From positions 1-20,355 of the forward strand of contig DISN01000012.1 in assembly GCA_002421965.1 (NCBI GenBank): a stretch of DNA of 20,355 nucleotides, written 5' to 3'. Of the stretch, positions 13,547 to 19,877 are shown piece after piece (positions within the stretch are counted from its first letter, which is position 1; the number at the start of each line of letters is the position of its first letter). The translations under genes were made by a program, and so were the position numbers. The notes beneath the pieces are model-generated. The model was given only the letters and a program-made list of their open reading frames with translations. It made no database searches and had not been told where the DNA came from. Origin of the DNA: Candidatus Saccharibacteria bacterium UBA6209 (GTDB lineage Bacteria > Patescibacteriota > Saccharimonadia > Saccharimonadales > Saccharimonadaceae).

Positions 13547-15313
13547 CTATAGCGTCCTATTTACCAGCTCCCTAGTGAACAGCTCAAGCGTATCGCCTTC
13601 TTCGAGGCTCAATTTCTTGGTAGTCTTAAGACTTAGGCCACACATCTCACCCTCGAACACCTCTTTGGCCTCTTGCTGCTGACGCTGGACAGAGGTGACC
13701 TGAGCCTCGGCAATCTGTTCACCCTTACGCTTGACCCGAACCAATACATCCGCAACAATCTTGCCCTTTAGAACCTTGCCGCCAGCAATAACTTCGTCCC
13801 TAAGCGTCCTAAATATGCCCTTAACCTCCAACTGGCCAATCTCTGTCTCGACAACCTCTGGGGCTAGCAGTGCTTCCATTGAATCCTTAGCATCATTTAA
13901 TAGTTCATAGATAACTTTGAAAATCCTGATTTCGACCTTTTCGCGAGTCGCCAGGCGCTTGACCGTTGGCGGTAGATCGACGTTAAAGCCGTAAATTACA
14001 GTATTTTTACCAGTCGCAAGGTGAATGTCACGCTCTGATATATTGCCAACACCGGTACCAATAATCTGCAGGTTAACTTCACCGTTAGTTTCGATTAACT
14101 TTAGGCTATCCATAACCGAGGTCAACGAGCCCTGTACATCGGCCTTGATGACAACATTAAACTCTTCGGCGTCATGCTGCTGATCCATCATCTTTAGAAT
14201 ATCGGCGCCAGTGACGTTAGTTGTTGCCGCCAATTTATCCTGCTCAATTCGAGCCTCTGTCGCCATTCGCCTGGCCTCTTTTTCATTTTTCGCTAAGATA
14301 AATGAATCACCAAACTGCGGCAATTCCTTAAATCCGGTTATATTAACTGGCGTTGATGGACCAGCTTGCTTTAGAGACTCACCACGAAAGTCCTGTAAAG
14401 TCCTGACTCGTCCGTAAGACTTGCCGGCCACCAGGTATTGACTTGGCTTAAGCTGACCATGTTCTATCAATAGACCAACCACTGCCCCCCGACCAGTCTC
14501 CATATGAGCCTCAATTACCAGCCCCTCGGCAGGCGTATCTACGTCAGCACGCAGGTCTTCCATGTCTGCCACCAATAGCACCATGTCGAGTAGTTTGTCG
14601 ATATTTTGGCCAGTCTTAGCGCTTACCTCGACCATGACCGTGTCACCGCCCCACTCTTCTGGATTAAGACCGTGTTCACTTGCCAGCTGAGCCTTAACCA
14701 TCTCTGGGTTAGCGGCTTCCTTGTCCATCTTATTGATCGCAACAACAATCTTGGCGTTTGCTGTACGAGCAAAGCGAATAGCCTCTATGGTCTGAGGCTT
14801 AACGCCGTCATCGGCTGCCACGACAATAATCACTACATCCGTAAGAACTGCACCGTGCTGTCTGAGGGCTGCAAACGCTTCGTGACCAGGGGTGTCTAGT
14901 AGAGTGATTGTTCGCCCTTTGCGCTCCGCCTGGTAGGCACTAATATGCTGGGTGATACCGCCAGCTTCACCGTCAACAGTTTTCTTGACTAGAATTGCGT
15001 CTAGCAAGCTAGTTTTACCGTGGTCGACATGACCCATAACTGCCACGATTGGTGGCCTTGGCAGTGCTCCGTCGGTTAACTCATGTGTCTTTCGGGCGTG
15101 CGCCTCGATGGCCTTCTTTTCCAGCTTAACATCAAGTCCTAACTCCTCGACAACAATGGTCGCCGTATCAAAATCAAGACGCTGGTTAATTGTGGCAGCA
15201 ATACCGTTCTTAAACAGCTCACCTACCAGTGTTGTCACTGGTAGGTTAAGTGTTTCGGCTAGCTCCCCGACGGTGACTGAATCAGCGATTGCAACGATTT
15301 TCTCTTGGGTCAT
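13547..15313 (-). CDS. infB: translation initiation factor IF-2
   Basis: A 588-aa GTPase that brings fMet-tRNA to the 30S subunit and promotes subunit joining. An IF2_N-like domain (1-62) is followed directly by the G domain: GHVDHGKT (94-101), GGITQHIS (118-125), DTPGH (140-144), NKMD (194-197) and SAK (231-233). Domain II, the IF-2 linker domain and a C-terminal beta-barrel follow. It is near the short end for the family because the long disordered N-terminal region of E. coli IF-2 is absent. GGAAGGAG stands before the ATG. It follows rpsA by 64 nt on the same strand, so both translation-initiation genes are likely cotranscribed. Confidence 0.97.
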   Translation of the reverse strand: MTQEKIVAIADSVTVGELAETLNLPVTTLVGELFKNGIAATINQRLDFDTATIVVEELGLDVKLEKKAIEAHARKTHELTDGALPRPPIVAVMGHVDHGKTSLLDAILVKKTVDGEAGGITQHISAYQAERKGRTITLLDTPGHEAFAALRQHGAVLTDVVIIVVAADDGVKPQTIEAIRFARTANAKIVVAINKMDKEAANPEMVKAQLASEHGLNPEEWGGDTVMVEVSAKTGQNIDKLLDMVLLVADMEDLRADVDTPAEGLVIEAHMETGRGAVVGLLIEHGQLKPSQYLVAGKSYGRVRTLQDFRGESLKQAGPSTPVNITGFKELPQFGDSFILAKNEKEARRMATEARIEQDKLAATTNVTGADILKMMDQQHDAEEFNVVIKADVQGSLTSVMDSLKLIETNGEVNLQIIGTGVGNISERDIHLATGKNTVIYGFNVDLPPTVKRLATREKVEIRIFKVIYELLNDAKDSMEALLAPEVVETEIGQLEVKGIFRTLRDEVIAGGKVLKGKIVADVLVRVKRKGEQIAEAQVTSVQRQQQEAKEVFEGEMCGLSLKTTKKLSLEEGDTLELFTRELVNRTL

Positions 15314-15377
15314 AGACCTGCTCCTTCCTCGTCGACCTTACACCTGGGGTATCGGCGAACAATTATTTTTCTATAGG

Positions 15378-16451
15378 CTATTTCTTCTTTTTGTCAGCTA
15401 GGCTGAGTGAGATTTTACGATTATCTTTATCGATCTCTAGGACGACAAATTCTTTTCGTTCGTTTAGGGTAAATACCTTCTCTGGGTCGGTGCCGTCACC
15501 ACCAAGTTCAGATACATGAACTAGGGCCTCAACACTTGGACTTAGTTGCACGAATGCACCAAATGGCGTAATACGAGTAACTGTGCCCTCAACGGTGTCA
15601 CCTGACTTGAACTGCTCAACTTCGTCCAACCATGGATCCTGAGTAAGCTGCTTCATGCTTAGGCTTAGGCGCTCCTTGTCGATAGCGATAATCTTCGCAT
15701 CAACCGTCTGGCCAACCTTAACGTAGTCTGATGGATTGCTGACACGCTCCCAGCTAATTTCTGAGATATGAATTAGACCTTCAATACCCTCGACGTTAAC
15801 GAAGACACCGAAATCAACAACACCAGTAACCACGCCCTTAACTGCGTCACCAATTGCCATCTTCTCAAATCGCTCAGCAAGACCCTCTTTAACAGCCTCT
15901 TTCTCTGAGAAAATAAGCTTGTTAGCCTTGCGATCAGCATCAAGAATTCGTACTCGAAGTTCTTTGTTGATCAAGGCATTTAGGCGCTGAAGGATCTCAT
16001 CCTTGTCGCTTGAACCAACACGTGGATAGTGCTCAGCTGATAGCTGTGATACTGGCAGGAAGCCGCGAACGCCTTCATACTCAACCAACAGTCCACCTCG
16101 GTTAGCGTCGTATGGAGTGATAGTGATAATCTCACCGGCCTCAAGACGAGCAATAACATCGTCCCAACCGCGGTCTTTTGCGGCCTTCCTTAGGCTCAGT
16201 AGTGAGTAACCGTTGTCCAGCTCTGTATCAACGATACTAGCGCTGACTTCGTCACCAATTTCATATTTCTTTGAGAATCCAACCTCACGTCGAGGCACCA
16301 AGCCGACACCAAGTGGGCCTAGGTCGATTAAAATTTCGTGCTTTTTAACAGATAGCACATTGCCGTGAACTACTTCACCCGTTACTAGCTGTTTGATATT
16401 TTCATCTGCTTGCGCCAGCAGATCATCCATTGTTATTGTGGCATTTGCCAT
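15378..16451 (-). CDS. rpsA: 30S ribosomal protein bS1 (four S1 domains)
   Basis: A 357-aa RNA-binding protein with four S1 (OB-fold) domains, beginning at GEVVHGNVLSVKK, GEIITITPYDANRGG, GDAVKGVVTGVVDFGVFVN and GDTVEGTVTRITPFGAFVQ. The third and fourth are the best conserved, with GLIHISE and ALVHVSE. E. coli S1 has six domains; four or fewer is usual in many other phyla. The frame extends upstream to a GTG at 16487, but those 12 residues overlap a better leader ORF. ATG 16449-16451 gives MANATITMDD. No Shine-Dalgarno sequence precedes it; a 12-codon leader ORF ends 7 nt upstream, which suggests coupled initiation. Own promoter at 16565-16593. Confidence 0.93.
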   Translation of the reverse strand: MANATITMDDLLAQADENIKQLVTGEVVHGNVLSVKKHEILIDLGPLGVGLVPRREVGFSKKYEIGDEVSASIVDTELDNGYSLLSLRKAAKDRGWDDVIARLEAGEIITITPYDANRGGLLVEYEGVRGFLPVSQLSAEHYPRVGSSDKDEILQRLNALINKELRVRILDADRKANKLIFSEKEAVKEGLAERFEKMAIGDAVKGVVTGVVDFGVFVNVEGIEGLIHISEISWERVSNPSDYVKVGQTVDAKIIAIDKERLSLSMKQLTQDPWLDEVEQFKSGDTVEGTVTRITPFGAFVQLSPSVEALVHVSELGGDGTDPEKVFTLNERKEFVVLEIDKDNRKISLSLADKKKK

Positions 16452-16458
16452 AAAGTTA

Positions 16459-16497
16459 CTACATGAGACACTGTTGCCTAGGCACACTGAGTCTCAT
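16459..16497 (-). CDS. 12-codon leader ORF before rpsA
   Basis: An ATG at 16495-16497 is preceded by a strong ribosome binding site, GGAAGGAG, at good spacing. It encodes MRLSVPRQQCLM and ends with TAG at 16459-16461, 7 nt before the rpsA ATG in another frame. Its coding region lies inside a dyad, TGAGAC/GTCTCA (16464-16469/16491-16496), with an inner TGCC/GGCA. rpsA itself has no Shine-Dalgarno sequence. This looks like a leader peptide that delivers ribosomes to rpsA, or controls it. No product has been shown. Confidence 0.55.
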   Translation of the reverse strand: MRLSVPRQQCLM

Positions 16498-16525
16498 AAC
16501 TCCTTCCTTAAATTTGATATTTCTC

Positions 16526-16565
16526 GGGACAACATAAAATATGTAATCCCATAGATTACTATCTA
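16526..16565. repeat. two dyads in the rpsA leader
   Basis: GGGA..ACATA / TATGT..TCCC (16526-16550) and TAGAT-TACT-ATCTA (16552-16565) lie around the predicted transcription start of rpsA. They could be operator sites or mRNA hairpins. Confidence 0.45.
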
Positions 16566-16593
16566 ATATACAGTAACGCAACAGATATGTCAA
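16565..16593 (-). promoter_or_regulatory. rpsA promoter
   Basis: On the minus strand, a perfect -35 TTGACA (16588-16593), 17 bp, then TATATT (16565-16570). The start near 16558 gives a leader of about 107 nt that includes the 12-codon ORF. Confidence 0.75.
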
Positions 16594-16602
16594 AGAGAGC
16601 GA

Positions 16603-17076
16603 CTAGTTTATTCGCAGAGATCGCAGATAAGCCACAAGACTAAATGTCAGGACTAGGGCCGCAAAGGCCTGCAGTAGGCCATCGCTAGGTCCACTCTGAG
16701 GTAGAGCGGTCGCACTCTCGCCCTTAGTTTCGGTAGATGACGAACCAGAATCCTGGCTAGACGCCGAATCGTTAGCGTCCTGAGCCCCACCCTCTTCATC
16801 GGTCTTTCCGGCATCACTATCCTGATCATCCGCTACGCTCTTATCCTCTTCTTTGGTAGCATCGTCCTTGGACTTATCGCTATCGGAATCAACTGAATCC
16901 TTAGCCCCATCCTTAGAGTCACTCTGAGACGACTCGGGCACGAACATCGGTGGTACCTGCCCACTAGTAGCCTGACGGCCAGCAAAGTACAGCACAGCTA
17001 GTGCCGCAATTGACAAAATGATCCCTACAATGACAAAAATCTTCACTGAACCACCCTGTACAAATGTTTTTCGCAT
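16603..17076 (-). CDS. surface protein with LPQSG sorting-type C-terminus
   Basis: A 157-aa protein with an N-terminal hydrophobic helix (about 12-32; KIFVIVGIILSIAALAVLYF). It is followed by a low-complexity region of Ser, Asp, Lys and Glu (48-122), then LPQSG (125-129), a second hydrophobic helix (about 134-151), and a short basic tail, RSLR. The C-terminus has all parts of a sortase signal, with Ser replacing the Thr of LPxTG. It is likely anchored in the envelope with the acidic stalk exposed; a sortase is not seen in this window. The first helix may be a signal anchor rather than a cleaved peptide, as no clear cleavage site is visible. GGAG precedes the ATG. Confidence 0.75.
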   Translation of the reverse strand: MRKTFVQGGSVKIFVIVGIILSIAALAVLYFAGRQATSGQVPPMFVPESSQSDSKDGAKDSVDSDSDKSKDDATKEEDKSVADDQDSDAGKTDEEGGAQDANDSASSQDSGSSSTETKGESATALPQSGPSDGLLQAFAALVLTFSLVAYLRSLRIN

Positions 17077-17106
17077 ATCTTAAACTCCACTGATAATAAT
17101 AGACTT

Positions 17107-17135
17107 ATTTTACTGATTTATTGCATAAAATGCAA
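17107..17135 (-). promoter_or_regulatory. promoter of the LPQSG protein gene
   Basis: On the minus strand, TTGCAT (17130-17135), 17 bp, TAAAAT (17107-17112). The -35 is one arm of the palindrome TTGCATAAAATGCAA (17121-17135). Confidence 0.6.
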
Positions 17136-17158
17136 GCCCCGCCTATAAATGGTACAAT
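17121..17158 (+). promoter_or_regulatory. promoter(s) of the ROK kinase gene
   Basis: Two overlapping options: TTGCAT (17121-17126) with TATAAA (17144-17149) at 17-bp spacing, or the extended -10 TGGTACAAT (17150-17158) ending 7 nt before ATG 17166. The second is the same 9-mer used by def and would make the mRNA leaderless. Confidence 0.6.
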
Positions 17159-17165
17159 GGTTGAT

Positions 17166-17972
17166 ATGATAATTGCGATTGACACCGGAGGCACAAAGAC
17201 ATTAATTGCTAAGCTTTCTGATGACGGAGAGATAGTTAGTAGTCAGAAATTTCTCACCCCAAGAGATCAAGCCGAATACTTATCCCAGGTGATATCTGTT
17301 ACACGAGAGTTATCCTGCGAGGATAATCCGCGCGGTATCTCCATCGCCCTGCCTGGAGTTATCCGTGACCAAAAAGCCGTAATTTGCAAAAATCTCGGCT
17401 GGCAGAACTTTGATATTATATCTGAGCTCAAAATCGCCTGGCCAGATGTACCAATGTGGCTTGAAAACGACGCTAACCTGGGCGGAGTCGGTGCAGCTAA
17501 CCTAATCTCCCCTACTCCCGAAAAATGCCTGTATATCACCGTTAGCACTGGCATCGGTGGCGGCTATATAGAGAACAAAAAGATCGTGAGCTCCACCTCG
17601 GAGAGCGAGATTAGCGACATTCACTTTGAATACAATGGTGCCATCACTCGATGGGGCGCCATTGCCAATGGTCGAGCCATCATGTCGGATTTTGGCGTCT
17701 ATGCCAGCCAACTAACTAATCCCGACGATCAGCGCGAGATAGGCCGACGAGTCGCCAGAGGCCTAATGGCACTGATACCGGTTCTTCGACCAGATGCAAT
17801 AGCCTTTGGCGGCGGCGTTGGTGCGCACTACCACCTATTCGAGCGGTTTGTACTAGAGGAGTTAGAGATCCTACCAGAACAGTACCGTTGCCCAATCATC
17901 ACCGCTCCACACCCTGAGGAAATTGTTATTTATGGCTGCTACTACCATGCAATCGATCAGCTTAACAACTAA
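17166..17972 (+). CDS. ROK-family sugar kinase-like protein
   Basis: A 268-aa ASKHA-fold kinase, expected to phosphorylate a hexose or amino sugar with ATP. Seen motifs are DTGGTKT (phosphate 1, residues 6-12), ENDANLGGVGAA (catalytic D102), STGIGGGY (phosphate 2, 127-134) and the late AIAFGGGVG (adenosine). Unlike most ROK kinases it has no CxCGxxGCxE zinc motif: that region reads ISDIHFEYNGAITRWGAIANG. The protein is also shorter than the usual ~300 aa. An in-frame ATG at 17121 is rejected because the promoter lies between it and ATG 17166. The 3' end overlaps the metalloprotein gene by about 41 nt, so the two are coupled. Substrate unknown. Confidence 0.82.
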   Translation: MIIAIDTGGTKTLIAKLSDDGEIVSSQKFLTPRDQAEYLSQVISVTRELSCEDNPRGISIALPGVIRDQKAVICKNLGWQNFDIISELKIAWPDVPMWLENDANLGGVGAANLISPTPEKCLYITVSTGIGGGYIENKKIVSSTSESEISDIHFEYNGAITRWGAIANGRAIMSDFGVYASQLTNPDDQREIGRRVARGLMALIPVLRPDAIAFGGGVGAHYHLFERFVLEELEILPEQYRCPIITAPHPEEIVIYGCYYHAIDQLNN

Positions 17973-18414
17973 GCAGATAATCATCGATTATCCGGGTATC
18001 AACTTCGTCATTGGTGATGTTTTTCGCTGGTCATCTGAGTCGCAAACTGTCACCCATCCTGCTATCGACAATATCGAACAGTTATACCAGCTCCTACACG
18101 AGGTCGGCCACGCACAGCTTGACCACAAAGACTATAGTAGCGGCGCTGAGCTACTTCGCATGGAGAGGGACGCTTGGGCATATGCCACCTCTGTTTTAGT
18201 CAGCAATTACCAAATACCAGACAGCGAGCTGCGCCAGTCAGCCGACGATGCGCTATATAGCTACCAAAACTGGCTACATCAGCGAAGTTTATGCCCATCC
18301 TGCGGTGCGGTTGGTATAGAAAAGTCCAAAAATAATTTTCATTGTCTAGTGTGCTCGCAATCATGGAAAGCCAACGACGCCAGATCCTGTCAATTAAAGC
18401 GATACAAAAAATAG
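17932..18414 (+). CDS. HExxH metalloprotein with C-terminal zinc ribbon
   Basis: A 160-aa protein. LLHEVGHAQLDH contains HEVGH (56-60), and MERDAWAYA supplies a likely third metal ligand, E78; this spacing resembles ImmA/IrrE-type peptidases (COG2856-like). The C-terminus has CPSC...CLVC (cysteines 121, 124, 138, 141), a zinc ribbon that would bind nucleic acid or protein. It is predicted to be a cytosolic protease, perhaps cleaving a regulator, but no target repressor is next to it. ATG 17932 was chosen because GAGGA lies 12 nt upstream; TTG 17923 and ATG 17947 are alternatives. It overlaps the ROK gene, and its stop lies in the following terminator stem. Confidence 0.72.
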   Translation: MAATTMQSISLTTKQIIIDYPGINFVIGDVFRWSSESQTVTHPAIDNIEQLYQLLHEVGHAQLDHKDYSSGAELLRMERDAWAYATSVLVSNYQIPDSELRQSADDALYSYQNWLHQRSLCPSCGAVGIEKSKNNFHCLVCSQSWKANDARSCQLKRYKK

Positions 18415-18437
18415 CCTCGACTATCGAGACTATTTTT
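18409..18437. terminator. bidirectional intrinsic terminator
   Basis: AAATAG-C-CTCGA (18409-18420) pairs with TCGAG-A-CTATTT (18424-18435) around a C-A mismatch, with A- and T-runs on both sides. It serves the metalloprotein gene and, on the minus strand, the KGG gene. Confidence 0.85.
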
Positions 18438-18450
18438 ATAGTTAGTACAA

Positions 18451-18657
18451 TTACTGGTTCTCAGTAGTTGTCTTACGGCGTCGTGAAATTCGACCACCCT
18501 TGGCACCAGCAATTCGTGCTAGCTCTGGGTTTGCGGCAAAACCACCGGTTCGGCCATTCTGACCACCCTTGCGGCCAATTTTTGCGTAAAAATCAGTACC
18601 GTGCTTTGCTTTGTTGGTTGCTGCAGCCTTCTGGCCGCCGGCTTTTGTTCCTGCCAT
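18451..18657 (-). CDS. small basic KGG-motif protein
   Basis: A 68-aa basic protein rich in Gly, Lys and Arg. FYAKIGRKGG (23-32), GRTGGFAANPE (35-45) and AGAKGG are repeats of the KGG type known from YciG-like stress-induced proteins and Con-10-like proteins. The tail RISRRRKTTTENQ is strongly basic. It probably binds nucleic acid or is a stress protein, but no activity is proven for most members. The frame is open to 18741; ATG 18655-18657 is preceded by AAGGAG and gives the usual family start. It has a consensus promoter and a leader of about 95 nt with two hairpins, one touching the ribosome binding site. Confidence 0.82.
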   Translation of the reverse strand: MAGTKAGGQKAAATNKAKHGTDFYAKIGRKGGQNGRTGGFAANPELARIAGAKGGRISRRRKTTTENQ

Positions 18658-18665
18658 CCCGTTAT

Positions 18666-18721
18666 CTCCTTCGCTATCCAGCGAATTAAAAAGGTTTCCA
18701 CATAAAAATATTGCAGAAACC
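18666..18721 (-). promoter_or_regulatory. hairpins in the KGG leader
   Basis: TTCGCT/AGCGAA (18670-18675/18680-18685) forms a 6-bp stem overlapping the first bases of the ribosome binding site AAGGAG (18666-18671). Further upstream in the message, GGTTTC/GAAACC (18693-18698/18716-18721) forms another stem. They may control translation. Confidence 0.5.
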
Positions 18722-18759
18722 CTCACTTTTATATCACACACGCTATAGTGTATACATAC

Positions 18760-18788
18760 AGTATAGCATACTGCTCATACTTTGTCAA
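18760..18788 (-). promoter_or_regulatory. promoter of the KGG gene
   Basis: On the minus strand, a perfect TTGACA (18783-18788), 17 bp, then TATACT (18760-18765) preceded by TGC. This is one of the strongest promoters in the window. Confidence 0.82.
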
Positions 18789-18823
18789 TATTTACATAAA
18801 CATTTCTATATTGTGAAAAAGTC

Positions 18824-18852
18824 TTGCTCTAATACGCCCCGGCCTATACAAT
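18824..18852 (+). promoter_or_regulatory. promoter of the candidate small RNA
   Basis: TTGCTC (18824-18829), 17 bp, TACAAT (18847-18852). It is divergent from the KGG promoter. Confidence 0.55.
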
Positions 18853-18858
18853 AGAGTT

Positions 18859-18939
18859 AAGTCAGTAATGACGGCACCTGTTTGGATCCAAATTAGATTC
18901 AAATAAATAATCGACCCAACTGCGAGAGGGTCGATTTTT
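18859..18939 (+). ncRNA. candidate ~80-nt small RNA
   Basis: A short transcription unit lies between a promoter and an intrinsic terminator (ATCGACCC/GGGTCGAT, 18910-18917/18928-18935, then TTTTT). Inside is a perfect 12-bp palindrome, TTTGGATCCAAA (18881-18892). A 12-codon ORF, MTAPVWIQIRFK (18868-18906), has no ribosome binding site, so it is more likely a noncoding RNA, though a micropeptide is possible. No known RNA family is recognised. Confidence 0.5.
18909..18939 (+). terminator. intrinsic terminator of the small RNA
   Basis: An 8-bp perfect stem ATCGACCC/GGGTCGAT with a 10-nt loop, followed by five T residues. Confidence 0.85.
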
Positions 18940-19066
18940 GTATTGCGCCGCCACTACTTAGCTAATATGCGGTGAGCTTGCAAATGGCCGGGCACTAATC
19001 ATCAGATATTCTAATAATGCCAATAGTTCAGAATAATAAAGTAATTCGTGATGAACCCTTTGGACT

Positions 19067-19293
19067 TAATAAATTACTACCGCCTGGTTGGCTGGGCCGG
19101 CTTTTTGCGTATTTGACATCAACTGAGCAGTAGACCAGTAGGCAGAGCCAGCTATTGGGTCGTGAACATAGAAGCCGAGCGGGTTTTCGACACTTCCCTT
19201 CACGCCAACCACCAGTCGGACATGCATCGGGAAAGGACCCGATGCAGTGCCGCCATCAGTGGTGGTCCAAGTTTGGATTTGCGCCGATGAACC
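19067..19293 (-). pseudogene. C-terminal fragment of a C39-like peptidase-domain protein
   Basis: The frame after the RDD stop codon reads AQIQTWTTTDGG, then MHVRLVVGV and GFYVHDPIAGSAYWSTAQLM, ending AGPANQAVVIY and TAA. The order H...VVGV, then (F/I)YVHDP, is what is seen in the His/Asp half of C39-like papain-fold peptidases. The catalytic cysteine half is missing, and no start with a ribosome binding site is present, so this is most likely a remnant. It is in the same frame as the RDD ORF, separated by one TAG (19294-19296). Between it and the small RNA (18940-19066) I see no gene. Confidence 0.5.
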
Positions 19294-19712
19294 CTAGTCT
19301 TGCGATCTTGCACGAGGTCGCATTCGGACGCCATACATTTGTCCTGAAAAATAACCGTGAAGCGTGCAACCCGTCAATAAAACCATAGGAAGCTGTATAA
19401 GAAGGAGGTTCACTAGTAGCAAGTCAAACGGTAAAAATACCCATACAGCAGCTGTCCCCAAACTTAAGCTATAGAGAAAGGCAAAAACAACATGACTCTT
19501 CATGGAATAACTTTCCGCCCACTGTATACTCATGAGCCTCATTCCAATACTGTGCTTTGATGGGGTTGCTGCAATAATAAGCTGATACAACAAAAATGTC
19601 CCAACCAGCACTACTCGCCAGTCGCAACCTGGCTGAACAGTACCACTGCCCCAAGGCTGGGCAGAAGATTAATCATAGAAACCGCTAGCTTCTCGAGCGC
19701 CGTCGCATTCAT
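19294..19712 (-). pseudogene. RDD-like membrane protein gene with a frameshift
   Basis: An ATG at 19710-19712 starts MNATALEKLAVSMINLLPSL, which runs 33 codons to TAG at 19611-19613. A second frame starting with GTG (TAGTG overlap) continues as VLVGTFLLYQLIIAATPSKHSIGMRLMSIQW, then two hydrophobic stretches, to TAG 19294. SKHSIGMRLMSI resembles the T-x-GK-R-x-x-G-x-x-V segment of RDD transmembrane proteins. Read together, the two frames make one membrane protein of about 138 aa, so a frameshift is the simplest view; two coupled ORFs or programmed frameshifting are alternatives. TGGTATACT (19720-19728) ends 7 nt before the ATG, a leaderless promoter. Confidence 0.5.
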
Positions 19713-19719
19713 CACCTTA

Positions 19720-19728
19720 AGTATACCA
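19720..19728 (-). promoter_or_regulatory. leaderless promoter of the RDD-like gene
   Basis: On the minus strand, TGGTATACT is an extended -10 ending 7 nt before ATG 19712, just downstream of the rRNA terminator. Confidence 0.5.
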
Positions 19729-19733
19729 AAAAG

Positions 19734-19765
19734 AAAAAGACCATCCTATTCGGATGGTCTTTTTA
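19734..19765 (-). terminator. rRNA operon terminator
   Basis: GACCATCC/GGATGGTC (19739-19746/19752-19759) with loop TATTC and flanking A5/T5 runs. It lies right after the 5S rRNA on the minus strand. Confidence 0.93.
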
Positions 19766-19768
19766 TAA

Positions 19769-19877
19769 TTCGGCACCGTGCTAGTTTCCCACTTGCGCAG
19801 TATAATCGCCGCTGAAGAGCTTAACTTCTGTGTTCGGAATGAGAACAGGTGTTTCCTCCTCGCCATGGGCACCGAAG
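19769..19877 (-). rRNA. rrf: 5S ribosomal RNA
   Basis: The minus strand carries the conserved 5S core CCGAACACAGAAGTTAAGC and GGCGAGGAGG upstream of it. The ends TTCGGTGCC and GGTGCCGAA pair as helix I (two G-U pairs). The ends are estimated from that helix, about 109 nt. It lies about 185 nt after the 23S rRNA. Confidence 0.9.

Noticed and set aside
16452..16487. GTG start 12 codons upstream for rpsA
   Set aside because: No ribosome binding site serves it, and the strong GGAAGGAG belongs to the ATG at 16497 in a different frame. The shorter start gives a typical S1 N-terminus.
19067..19712. RDD-C39 fusion by readthrough of the TAG at 19294
   Set aside because: The shared frame has a one-in-three chance of arising by accident, the cysteine half of the peptidase is missing, and the upstream ORF is itself frameshifted; decay is simpler.
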